A DNA stretch of 6,096 nt from positions 8,747-14,842 of the forward strand of contig CAJOED010000094.1 in the NCBI GenBank assembly GCA_905233335.1, in the 5' to 3' direction. A model generated the notes under the pieces. It was not told where the DNA came from, searched no databases, and was given only the letters and a program-made list of their open reading frames with translations. The stretch comes from an uncultured Synergistales bacterium. Its GTDB lineage: Bacteria > Synergistota > Synergistia > Synergistales > Aminobacteriaceae. The position numbers and the translations under genes are program-made. How positions within the stretch are numbered: the first letter of the stretch is position 1; every line of letters begins with the position of its first letter. Shown piece by piece: positions 1 to 5,544 of this stretch.

Positions 1-296
1 TTCTGTATGAGTTCCGGGATAATCTTATCGCGGAGCTTCCACCACTGCGAATCGTTCCTGAAAAATTCCGACACGTTGATTGTCAGGTGATCGAGAAATT
101 CACGGAGCTTCTTCTCGTCCTTGTTCATCATGTCGTAATACTCGTCGTAATTCTTGCAGCCCCAGCGCGACATAAGCTCGTGAGTCCTTCTGTGTATCTG
201 CTCTTTGTACGAGTTGAGATCTATTCCGATGAGCTTCTTCAGCTTCATCTTGAACGTCGTATAGCCAGGTGAATTGTACTGGCTTCTTTCTTCCAT
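1..296 (-). CDS. cheR: Chemotaxis protein methyltransferase CheR, N-terminal part (runs off window)
   Basis: CheR transfers methyl groups from S-adenosylmethionine to glutamates of chemoreceptors, setting adaptation. Only 98 codons are inside the window, from ATG at 296-294. The visible part is the N-terminal helical CheR_N domain: an FKMKLKKLIGIDLNSYK opening, IHRRTHELMSRWG with the basic helix expected to bind receptors, the KNYDEYYDMM helix, and the hallmark LTINVSEFFRN at about residues 72-82, where the SAM-binding domain begins. A GAGAGGAG Shine-Dalgarno lies 11 nt upstream (about 308-315), overlapping the end of frr, and only 17 nt separate the two genes, so co-transcription with frr is likely. 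The SAM-binding domain is outside the window, so completeness cannot be judged. The family call is firm; the symbol follows the family. Confidence 0.9.
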   Translation of the reverse strand, partial: MEERSQYNSPGYTTFKMKLKKLIGIDLNSYKEQIHRRTHELMSRWGCKNYDEYYDMMNKDEKKLREFLDHLTINVSEFFRNDSQWWKLRDKIIPELIQ

Positions 297-314
297 TATC
301 TATGCTGCTCCTCT

Positions 315-872
315 CTAGTCTTCAAGTACTTCCTTTTCCTTGACCTTGTAGACTTCATCAATCTTCTTTATGTAGCTGTCTGTGATGTCCTGTACGTCCT
401 TCGTGAACTTCTTGAGGTCGTCCTCAGTAATCTCTGACGCTTTCTCCTGCTTCTTGAGAACTTCTATTGTGTCGCGCCGGTAATTTCTGATTACGACTTT
501 GGACTCTTCTGCCTTGCGTGCCAACAGCTTGGTGAGTTCAACGCGCCGTGCCTTTGTCAGTTCCGGAAGAGTCATGCGTATAACTGTCCCATCGCTTTGG
601 GGTGTCATTCCGATGTTCGCGGCCAGAATAGCTTTCTCCATTGCTTTGAGCGTCGTCTTGTCGAACGGTGCTATCTGGATCGAGCGGCTTTCGGGTATCG
701 TTACGTTCGCAAGCTGCTTTATCGGTGTCGGCGTTCCGTAATAGTCCACTTTGATGTCGCTCACAAGTCCGGGATGTGCTCTGCCCGTCCTTATCGACAG
801 AAACTCATTCTGCAAAAACGTAATGGCCTTGTCCATATTCTCACGCAATGTTCCGAGTTCATCTTTCGGCAT
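315..872 (-). CDS. frr: Ribosome recycling factor
   Basis: RRF works with EF-G to split the post-termination ribosome and free mRNA and tRNA in the cytoplasm. The 185-residue product has the normal family length and no gaps. Visible marks are the helix ending in SIRTGRAHP (26-34), the YYGTPTP hinge segment (44-50), the IQIAPFD strand of domain II (66-71), the PELTKARR turn back into domain I (103-110), and RNYRRD (129-134), which carries the conserved arginines near E. coli Arg132. The C-terminal three-helix bundle ends in charged VKEKEVLED. The start ATG (872-870) follows AAAGGAGG, which lies in the last codons of pyrH with 11 nt spacing. The 6-nt gap to pyrH indicates one transcript and possible translational coupling. 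Confidence 0.98.
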   Translation of the reverse strand: MPKDELGTLRENMDKAITFLQNEFLSIRTGRAHPGLVSDIKVDYYGTPTPIKQLANVTIPESRSIQIAPFDKTTLKAMEKAILAANIGMTPQSDGTVIRMTLPELTKARRVELTKLLARKAEESKVVIRNYRRDTIEVLKKQEKASEITEDDLKKFTKDVQDITDSYIKKIDEVYKVKEKEVLED

Positions 873-878
873 TCTGTG

Positions 879-1592
879 TCAGTCCTCCTTTACGATCGTG
901 CCGATGTCAGCACCTTCAACTATATTTTTCACCCAGTCCGAATCCTGAATGCTCATGACCCATACTGGTATTTTGTTCTCACGGCATATCGCAAACGCCG
1001 CTGTGTCCATAACCTCAATATTTCGCGCAATGGCCTCACTGTATGTCAGTCGCGGAAGAAATTCAGCGTCAGGAAATTTTGCGGGGTCTTTCGTGTAAAT
1101 TCCGTTGACCTTTGTGCCTTTTATGACGCAATCGAGGCCAAGCTCCGAAGCTCTCAATGCCGCAGCAGTGTCCGTCGAGAAAAACGGGTGTCCTGTTCCC
1201 GCACCGAAAATCACGACATGCCCCGACGACAGAAGATTTTTCGCGCGCTCACGATTATAGAGTTCGGCTATGGGGTACATTCCGACGGCAGAAAGAACTT
1301 GCGCAGGGACTCCGGCAACCTCAAGTGCTGACTTCACCGCAAGGGCATTCATGACAGTTCCGAGCATACCGATACCGTCAATGCTAACTCTGTCGATGCC
1401 GTAATTGAGAGCGTCGCGGCCTCGTATCATGTTGCCTCCGCCGATGACTATCGACAGCTCAAAGCCTGCATTGCGTATCATGGCCAAGTTCCCTGCAAAA
1501 TCACGGACGGTCGCAAAGTCTATTCCGTGATGCTGTTCTCCCGCAAGAACTTCACCCGACAGCTTCAATAATATACGTTTGAATTTCGGCAT
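879..1592 (-). CDS. pyrH: Uridylate kinase (UMP kinase)
   Basis: PyrH phosphorylates UMP to UDP with ATP, the step feeding UTP and CTP pools; the bacterial enzyme is a hexamer of the amino-acid-kinase fold. The 237 residues match family length. Motifs are KLSGE (10-14) for phosphate binding, GGGN (51-54) and IRGRD (56-60), DGIGMLGTVMNAL (72-84), the UMP/ATP loop GTGHPFFSTDTAAALRA (132-148), KVNGIYTKDP (161-170) and MDTAAF (195-200). The ATG at 1592-1590 gives the usual short N-terminus before KRILLKLSGE. No convincing Shine-Dalgarno precedes it: the upstream 20 nt are AT-rich with only a weak GTAAAT, unlike every other intact gene here. A hairpin plus U-tract sits between tsf and this start, so expression probably relies on read-through or a local promoter. 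Function is certain; start assignment is likely. Confidence 0.97.
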   Translation of the reverse strand: MPKFKRILLKLSGEVLAGEQHHGIDFATVRDFAGNLAMIRNAGFELSIVIGGGNMIRGRDALNYGIDRVSIDGIGMLGTVMNALAVKSALEVAGVPAQVLSAVGMYPIAELYNRERAKNLLSSGHVVIFGAGTGHPFFSTDTAAALRASELGLDCVIKGTKVNGIYTKDPAKFPDAEFLPRLTYSEAIARNIEVMDTAAFAICRENKIPVWVMSIQDSDWVKNIVEGADIGTIVKED

Positions 1593-1606
1593 GATAATTA
1601 TTTACG

Positions 1607-1638
1607 AAAAATCCCAGCGCAAATTGTTCACACTGGGA
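1607..1638 (-). terminator. Terminator-like hairpin between tsf and pyrH
   Basis: On the minus-strand RNA, UCCCAGUGU (1638-1630) pairs with GCGCUGGGA (1620-1612) around a 9-nt loop, followed at once by UUUUU (1611-1607). Two of the nine pairs are G-U and form only in minus-strand RNA, which supports function in the direction of the operon. The stem is moderate and the U-tract short, so partial termination (attenuation between the ribosomal genes and pyrH-frr-cheR) is more likely than a full stop. Confidence 0.6.
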
Positions 1639-1657
1639 ATAATATTTTTACGTTATG

Positions 1658-2530
1658 TTACTCGCCTATTGCGAAACGCTCAAAACGACGTATGCTGATT
1701 TTCGCTCCGAGCTTCTTTCCGACTTCCGCAATAAGATCTTTCACTTTCTTGTCGCTGTCCCTGATGTATTCCTGCTCCATAAGGCATGTAGTTTCGTAGT
1801 ACTTCCTCAACTTGCCCGGAATAATCTTCTCGATTTTGTCCGCCGGTTTTCCCTCGTCCAATAACTGCTGACGATACACTGCCTTTTCGCGGTCGAGGAC
1901 ATCAGCAGTAACATCATCGGGCACAAGGTACAACGGAGCCGCCGCAGCAATCTGCATACAAATTTCGTGGCCAAGTTCAGCAAATTCGGGTGAGTTCATT
2001 GCGTCTGCTTTGTCCGCGTCAAGTTCAGCAAGTGCGCCGACCTTGTAGTTGCTGTGAATGTAGCAGAAGGCTTTTCCGTTGGCCGCGTCGAAACGTGCAA
2101 ACCTCTTCAGGACGATATTTTCGCCGAGTTTCGCGATGACTGCCGTAACGAGTTCGTTGATTGTGCTTCCTGATTCGTGTTTGCTGTCGAGGAGTGAAGC
2201 AACATCTGCATATTCTTTCGCGAAAAGGTGAGCAGTAATCTTATTGCCCAAGTCGTTGAACTCGTCAGTTTTCGCGACAAAATCCGTCTCACTGTTCAGC
2301 TCGATCATTGCGCCGAGTTTCCCGTCATCACTCATAACGTAGAACACTCTGCCGTCTGACGCTGTACGTTCTGCTTTCTTGGCCGCCTTCGCAAGTCCTT
2401 TTTCGCGCAGGTAGTCGATAGCTTTCTCCATGTCCCCGCCGGTTTCCGCAAGAGCTTTCTTGCAGTCCATCATGCCGGAGCCGGTGCGTTCGCGTAATTC
2501 CTTTACCTTTGCGGCTGTAATTTCTGCCAT
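1658..2530 (-). CDS. tsf: Elongation factor Ts
   Basis: EF-Ts catalyses GDP release from EF-Tu and regenerates the active factor. The chosen start, ATG 2530-2528, gives 290 residues beginning MAEITAAKVKELRERTGSG, the classic N-terminal UBA-like domain (about 1-55) with MMDCKKALAE and LREKGLAKA. TDFVAKTDEF (82-91) is the conserved EF-Tu contact that disrupts the Mg2+/nucleotide site. Two core subdomains follow, and the C-terminus ends GAKISIRRFERFAIGE in the usual way. A start 17 codons upstream at 2581 is possible in frame but would overlap rpsB and adds a non-conserved tail. The GGAGGG site at 2539-2544, lying inside the last codons of rpsB and 8 nt from ATG 2530, decides for the shorter form. 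The gap to rpsB is 4 nt, the standard rpsB-tsf pairing. Confidence 0.98.
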   Translation of the reverse strand: MAEITAAKVKELRERTGSGMMDCKKALAETGGDMEKAIDYLREKGLAKAAKKAERTASDGRVFYVMSDDGKLGAMIELNSETDFVAKTDEFNDLGNKITAHLFAKEYADVASLLDSKHESGSTINELVTAVIAKLGENIVLKRFARFDAANGKAFCYIHSNYKVGALAELDADKADAMNSPEFAELGHEICMQIAAAAPLYLVPDDVTADVLDREKAVYRQQLLDEGKPADKIEKIIPGKLRKYYETTCLMEQEYIRDSDKKVKDLIAEVGKKLGAKISIRRFERFAIGE

Positions 2531-2534
2531 CTCA

Positions 2535-3350
2535 CTAACCCTCCATTTTTTCGTCGTCAATGTTGCCTTCATATTCTTCATGGAGGCGTTCGCGTTCAGC
2601 CATTAACTCTTCGTCGCTCAAAACATCAACAGCACCGAGATCCTGAACGGGAATAATCACGGCATCTTCACCCTGCCTGCCCTCGATGACCGCATTAGCC
2701 ATGAGTCCCGTAATGAGCTTGATAGCCCTGATAGCGTCGTCATTTCCGGGAATGGGATAGTCAATCATTTCGGGGTCGCAGTTCGTATCGACGATGGACA
2801 CGACGGGAATATGAAGTTTGCGTGCTTCAGCAATTGCGTTCTCTTCACGGCGCGGGTCAATCAGGAATATTGCGTCGGGTACTGCTGTCATTGCGGCAAT
2901 GCCACCGAGATATTTCTCAAGTTTCAGCTGTTCCTTCTTGAGTGCGGCTGTTTCCTTTTTCGTGTATTCTTCCCATGTGCCTTCTTCGTCGTACTTGCGG
3001 AGTTCAAGCATACGGGAAATTCTGCGGCGTATCGTCGGGAAGTTCGTCATGAGTCCGCCGAGCCAGCGTTGGTTGATGTAGTACTGCCCGCAGCGTGTTG
3101 CCTCATCACGTATAGTCTCCTGAGCCTGACGCTTTGTCCCGACGAACAGAACATGCCCCCCGGCTGCAGCCGTCTCACGAATGAAATCATAAGCACGGTC
3201 GAGTCCCTTCACTGTCTTCTGAAGGTCGATGATGTATACTCCGTTGCGTTCGGTGAAAATATAGGGCTTCATTTTGGGATTCCAGCGGCGTGTCTGATGT
3301 CCGAAGTGGACTCCGCATTCAAGCAACTGCTTCATACTTGCTACTGCCAT
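2535..3350 (-). CDS. rpsB: 30S ribosomal protein S2
   Basis: S2 binds late to the 30S head/body junction near S1 and helps ribosome-mRNA contact. The 271-residue product opens MAVASMKQLLECGVHFGHQ, and GHQTRRWNPKMKPYI is the first family signature (17-31). LFVGTKRQAQ (68-77) and YINQRWLGGLMTNF (91-104) are standard rRNA-contacting segments, a coiled-coil insertion lies around 115-147, and the second signature runs from PDAIFLIDPRRE (158-169) through IPVVSIVDTNCDP (181-193). The tail after 240 is strongly acidic (SDEELMAERERLHEEYEG) and ends DDEKMEG. The start ATG 3350-3348 follows AGGAGG at a rather long 12-nt spacing. It is first in its transcript, with tsf 4 nt downstream, and its leader has structure suggestive of autoregulation. 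Confidence 0.98.
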   Translation of the reverse strand: MAVASMKQLLECGVHFGHQTRRWNPKMKPYIFTERNGVYIIDLQKTVKGLDRAYDFIRETAAAGGHVLFVGTKRQAQETIRDEATRCGQYYINQRWLGGLMTNFPTIRRRISRMLELRKYDEEGTWEEYTKKETAALKKEQLKLEKYLGGIAAMTAVPDAIFLIDPRREENAIAEARKLHIPVVSIVDTNCDPEMIDYPIPGNDDAIRAIKLITGLMANAVIEGRQGEDAVIIPVQDLGAVDVLSDEELMAERERLHEEYEGNIDDEKMEG

Positions 3351-3362
3351 AAAAAAACTTTA

Positions 3363-3368
3363 CCTCCT
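3363..3368 (-). promoter_or_regulatory. Shine-Dalgarno site of rpsB
   Basis: AGGAGG on the minus strand, 12 nt before the rpsB ATG. Its first bases are contiguous with ACCUUUA, which can pair with an upstream UAAAGGU. The long spacing and this complementarity make it a candidate for structural control of initiation. Confidence 0.8.
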
Positions 3369-3436
3369 AAAGGTTATAATCTTGCGCTCATTATCAATCA
3401 TGCAGAACTGAACATGACACCTTTAAATTATGAGCG
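3363..3436 (-). promoter_or_regulatory. Structured rpsB leader, putative S2 autoregulatory element with possible pseudoknot
   Basis: In the minus-strand RNA, CGCUCAU (3436-3430) pairs perfectly with AUGAGCG (3391-3385). Nested inside, UCAUG (3417-3413) pairs with CAUGA (3402-3398) around a 10-nt loop. UAAAGGU (3425-3419), lying between the two 5' stem arms, is perfectly complementary to ACCUUUA (3374-3368), which is 3' of the outer stem and runs into the Shine-Dalgarno site; two further U-G pairs would cover its first G residues. That third pairing crosses the outer stem, so it would be a pseudoknot or a switch. Leaders of rpsB operons are known to bind S2 and repress translation in other bacteria; assignment of that role here is inference. 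No U-tract follows the stems, so it is not a terminator. Confidence 0.5.
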
Positions 3437-3459
3437 TGTGAAATTTTTGGTGCGCCGTT

Positions 3460-3468
3460 AGTATATCA
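3460..3468 (-). promoter_or_regulatory. Extended -10 promoter for rpsB-tsf
   Basis: TGATATACT on the minus strand gives a TG-N extended -10 (5 of 6 matches to TATAAT) just downstream of the preceding gene's terminator. No TTGACA-like -35 is present at 16-18 bp; that position falls on the terminator arm and T-tract. The predicted transcript would begin near 3453-3458, leaving a leader of about 105 nt before rpsB. Confidence 0.5.
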
Positions 3469-3474
3469 CAGCAG

Positions 3475-3509
3475 AAAAAATCAGCCCCCCGAAAATTTTT
3501 TCAGGAGGC
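3475..3509 (-). terminator. Intrinsic terminator after the SAM methyltransferase gene
   Basis: Minus-strand RNA GCCUCCUGAAAA (3509-3498) pairs with UUUUCGGGGGGC (3495-3484), 12 pairs with two G-U, followed by UGA and UUUUUU (3480-3475). It starts about 10 nt after the stop codon at 3520 and is a strong rho-independent terminator. Confidence 0.88.
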
Positions 3510-3519
3510 CGGAAAGTTT

Positions 3520-4203
3520 TTAGTGCAGAAATTTTCGTATGAGGCTGTGAAGTTTCGGCATGGTATAACGCAACGTCCGCCAGCAAGATATTAATACGCT
3601 GTCAGAGTCAACGATGATTACTCCCTCGCGGCGTTCGTATTTCAGTATGGGATAGTCTTCCGGGTTTGCAGGAGTGTCGGACTTCAGCAGTATCATCATG
3701 GTATCGTTCCAGCCGTTCCAGTCTTTAGGTGCTGACATTGACGGCACGCCTCCCGCAGTAACATTGAGCACCTGAAACCCTGCCCATTTTCCCAGTGCCC
3801 TGAAGCCGTCCGGGTAATACCTGTAACAGTCCGTCGGGTGTTTGTGTTCTCCCACGCTCAAAGGAGCATGGATGCACGCTATGCCTTCAGGTTTCAGCTT
3901 CCTGTAGATTTCCTTTATCGTGAGCCAGGGAAATTCGATATGTTCAAATGCATTTGCGGAGATAACGAAATCAAAACTCTCATCAGGAATATTGCTCCAG
4001 TCGTAAGGCTCCTTCATGACAATATCAACGTTCGCTCCCGCCTCAATGTCAAGACCGACATACTCTGCTTCAGTGCCTTCAAACAATGGACGCATAGAAC
4101 CGTTCACGTCGCAGCTTCCGACATCAAGAACACGCACGCGGCCTTTACCTTTGATGTAGTTATCGACAAACCATGACATTCTGACCATTGCGCTTCTATG
4201 CAT
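3520..4203 (-). CDS. Class I SAM-dependent methyltransferase
   Basis: A 227-residue Rossmann-fold methyltransferase of the Methyltransf_11 type; its substrate cannot be told from sequence. VRVLDVGSCDVNGS (23-36) is motif I binding SAM, VGLDIEAG (49-56) holds the acidic residue for the ribose, FDFVISANAFEHI (77-89) is motif IV/post-motif, and LKPEGIACIHAP (103-114) follows the usual fold. The HPTDCYRYYPDGF stretch (122-134) recurs in methyltransferases often found in surface-glycan clusters, a weak hint only. The start is ATG 4203-4201, preceded by GGAGGA (4213-4218) at good spacing. A TTG at 4230 would add nine residues but sits upstream of that Shine-Dalgarno. The gene is monocistronic: its own promoter lies near 4370 and a strong terminator follows. 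No neighbour reveals the pathway. Confidence 0.85.
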   Translation of the reverse strand: MHRSAMVRMSWFVDNYIKGKGRVRVLDVGSCDVNGSMRPLFEGTEAEYVGLDIEAGANVDIVMKEPYDWSNIPDESFDFVISANAFEHIEFPWLTIKEIYRKLKPEGIACIHAPLSVGEHKHPTDCYRYYPDGFRALGKWAGFQVLNVTAGGVPSMSAPKDWNGWNDTMMILLKSDTPANPEDYPILKYERREGVIIVDSDSVLISCWRTLRYTMPKLHSLIRKFLH

Positions 4204-4281
4204 GAGCGGGAGTCCTCCATGCGCGGGCAAAAAGTTTTGTGTGTGTATTCTGAAATTCTAGTGGATTATCGCAAAGAGAAA

Positions 4282-4309
4282 GGCAACGGGCAACAGGTAG
4301 CAGGTAGTT
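4282..4309. repeat. Degenerate tandem heptamer repeat
   Basis: Four consecutive 7-nt units on the plus strand: GGCAACG, GGCAACA, GGTAGCA, GGTAGTT. They lie in the untranslated leader between the predicted promoter at 4370 and the methyltransferase start. Neighbouring units share 4 to 6 of 7 bases. The array is short and I see no second copy in the window. Confidence 0.6.
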
Positions 4310-4355
4310 ACACAAATTCATTATCAGAGTGTCAAGCTCCTTTCAGTATTTATCA

Positions 4356-4367
4356 ACAAAATTTTGT
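4356..4367. promoter_or_regulatory. 12-nt perfect palindrome at the predicted transcription start (possible operator)
   Basis: ACAAAATTTTGT is self-complementary over 12 nt and lies 2 nt downstream of the extended -10 at 4370-4375, covering the expected +1. A dyad in that position could be a repressor site. It is AT-rich, so chance occurrence cannot be excluded. Confidence 0.35.
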
Positions 4368-4369
4368 AG

Positions 4370-4378
4370 ATTATATCA
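4370..4378 (-). promoter_or_regulatory. Extended -10 promoter for the methyltransferase gene
   Basis: TGATATAAT on the minus strand is a perfect -10 with the TG-N extension, immediately after the U-tract of the hpt terminator. There is no recognisable -35 at 16-18 bp. The predicted leader to the ATG at 4203 is about 160 nt and carries the palindrome and the heptamer array. Confidence 0.6.
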
Positions 4379-4380
4379 CG

Positions 4381-4413
4381 AAAAAAAATCAGCCCCCTGA
4401 TGTTTCAGAAGGC
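4381..4413 (-). terminator. Intrinsic terminator after hpt
   Basis: Minus-strand RNA GCCUUCUGA (4413-4405) pairs with UCAGGGGGC (4400-4392) around an AACA loop, nine pairs with two G-U, then UGA and eight U (4388-4381). It begins about 17 nt after the hpt stop. Its 3' arm and tail, GGGGGCTGATTTTTT, match those of the terminator at 3475-3509. Confidence 0.88.
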
Positions 4414-4429
4414 CGGTGAATGTCAAAAA

Positions 4430-4966
4430 TTATTCCTCGATGACGTACTTTATGTCTTTCAGGTGCCGCCACTTTCCCGCGCAATCAAGCCCATAGCCAA
4501 CTACAAACTTATCGGGTATCCTGAAGCCGCAGTAATCCACCTTCACTTCTGTCTTGCGCCGCTCGTACTTGTCGAGGAGAACGCATACTTTCAGGCTGGC
4601 GGGGTGTCTGCCCTTCAGGAGTTCGAGAAGGTGCGAGAGTGTCAGTCCCGTGTCTACGATGTCCTCAACGACAATAACATTTTTCCCCTCAATGCTTGAT
4701 TTCAGGTCGTGGAAAATACGAACTACTCCGGAACTTGTCGTGCTGTCCCCGTAGGACGCTACACTCATGAAGTCAACGCGCACGTCCATATCCTCCGGCA
4801 TCTCACGCACCAAATCCGTCAGAAAGAACGCCGCACCCGTCAGAATACCGACAATCACGACGCTGTTATCCTTTCCGTTGTCGCGCGCAATGTCCTCTGC
4901 AAGTTCATGAACACGACGCGCAATACTCTCACGCGATAATATTACTTCCCCAAGTTTATAGGCCAT
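4430..4966 (-). CDS. hpt: Hypoxanthine phosphoribosyltransferase
   Basis: Hpt joins hypoxanthine (often guanine too) to PRPP to give IMP or GMP in purine salvage. The 178 residues match the type I phosphoribosyltransferase family. The PRPP-binding signature VVEDIVDTGLTL is at 99-110, the mobile loop SYGDSTTSSG at 71-80, LLDKYERRK at 130-138 with the base-contacting lysine region, and FVVGYGLDCAGKWRHL at 154-169 matches the family's VGYGLDYxxxYRxLP closing segment. The pyrophosphate-loop tripeptide reads LTG (42-44), where many HPRTs have LKG or LRG. The ATG at 4966-4964 has AAGGAG 9 nt upstream, inside the preceding phosphorylase reading frame, whose stop it overlaps by 11 nt, so coupled translation with the phosphorylase was the original arrangement. 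A strong terminator follows. Exact base preference (hypoxanthine, guanine or xanthine) cannot be fixed from sequence. Confidence 0.95.
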   Translation of the reverse strand: MAYKLGEVILSRESIARRVHELAEDIARDNGKDNSVVIVGILTGAAFFLTDLVREMPEDMDVRVDFMSVASYGDSTTSSGVVRIFHDLKSSIEGKNVIVVEDIVDTGLTLSHLLELLKGRHPASLKVCVLLDKYERRKTEVKVDYCGFRIPDKFVVGYGLDCAGKWRHLKDIKYVIEE

Positions 4967-5525
4967 ATTTTTCTGCTCCTTTCCTGCTGTCCCATGAAGC
5001 CAAAATCTTTACTGCTTCATTCGCTATTATTATACTGTCCTCCACTCCTGAAAGCGCAAACGTGTTATTGTTCCTGTCAGCTACAACAGTAAACACCGCG
5101 CCCGCCCTCAAGCCGTAAATCCCCGCAAGAGTGAGAATTGTTGCCGCTTCCATCTCGAAATTCAGAACGCCCGCATTCTGTAAGTCCTGTATCTTGTTCG
5201 CAAACATTGACTGGCGGTAATTATTCAGTCCCGGCCTTGCCTGACCGCAATAGAATGAAGCCGTTGTGCAGGAAATTCCGACGTGATACTTTTTGCCGAG
5301 TTTCTCGCACGCCTGAATGAGAGCTAATACAACTTCATGATGCGCTATTGCAGGGTATGACGGGTCTATGTAGTCATCGCTTGTGCCGTCCTGACGCATT
5401 GCCCCCGAACAGATAATAATATCGCCGCACGTTATGCCCTCACGTATCGCGCCGCACGTCCCAATCCGTATGAACGTGTCTGCTCCCAGTGAAGCAAGTT
5501 CCTCGACAGCAATATACGAAGGACC
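4956..5525 (-). pseudogene. udp: Uridine phosphorylase, C-terminal ~189 codons of a disrupted gene
   Basis: Uridine phosphorylase splits uridine with phosphate to uracil and ribose-1-phosphate. Homology begins at GPSYIAVEELASLGADTF (from 5525) and continues in frame to the TAA at 4956-4958. FIRIGTCGAI carries the Arg and Thr of the phosphate site (E. coli Arg91/Thr94), FYCGQARPG the Gln/Arg pair reading uracil (Gln166/Arg168), and NFEMEAAT the ribose-binding Glu-Met-Glu. Upstream, the frame meets TGA at 5531-5529 exactly where the family's GIGGPS should be, so the frame is open but headless. A later ATG at 5399 would give 147 residues lacking the phosphate loops and has no proper Shine-Dalgarno, so an independent protein is unlikely. 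The 3' end overlaps hpt by 11 nt. The Gln/Arg pair favours uridine over purine nucleosides. Confidence 0.85.
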
Positions 5526-5534
5526 TGATCAGGT
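5523..5534. repeat. 12-nt perfect palindrome at the phosphorylase/TRAM junction
   Basis: ACCTGATCAGGT is fully self-complementary. Its left part reads as the Gly-Pro codons of the phosphorylase on the minus strand, and its right part leads into the AGGTGAG Shine-Dalgarno of the plus-strand TRAM fragment. It therefore sits exactly on the break in homology. Confidence 0.7.
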
Positions 5535-5544
5535 GAGTATATCG

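Noticed and set aside
597..1331. Long plus-strand open frame (244 codons) opposite pyrH and frr
   Set aside because: It lies wholly antisense to two unmistakable genes, has no recognisable domain and no ribosome site, and reads as an anti-frame shadow.
2531..2581. Upstream start for EF-Ts adding 17 residues
   Set aside because: The extension overlaps rpsB, is not conserved in the family, and the GGAGGG site at 2539-2544 is placed for the ATG at 2530.
2811..3461. Plus-strand open frame (216 codons) opposite rpsB and its leader
   Set aside because: Antisense to rpsB, with cysteine- and leucine-rich unstructured composition and no family match; a shadow.
4204..4230. TTG start at 4230 for the methyltransferase
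   Set aside because: GGAGGA at 4213-4218 would lie inside such a gene and is correctly spaced for the ATG at 4203-4201.
4146..4321. Minus-strand leader ORF starting at ATG 4321 upstream of and overlapping the methyltransferase
   Set aside because: Its nearest purine-rich site (4337-4344) is 15 nt away, the product is cysteine-rich with no resemblance to a known leader peptide, and it runs deep into the methyltransferase in another frame.
4307..4335. TTGACA (4330-4335) with TGTAAC 17 bp downstream as a second methyltransferase promoter
   Set aside because: The -35 is perfect but the -10 matches only 4 of 6 bases and lies near the heptamer array. The extended -10 at 4370 is better; kept only as a weak alternative.
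5138..5320. Plus-strand short frames over the phosphorylase and hpt genes
   Set aside because: They are antisense to well-recognised coding sequence with no motifs of their own.
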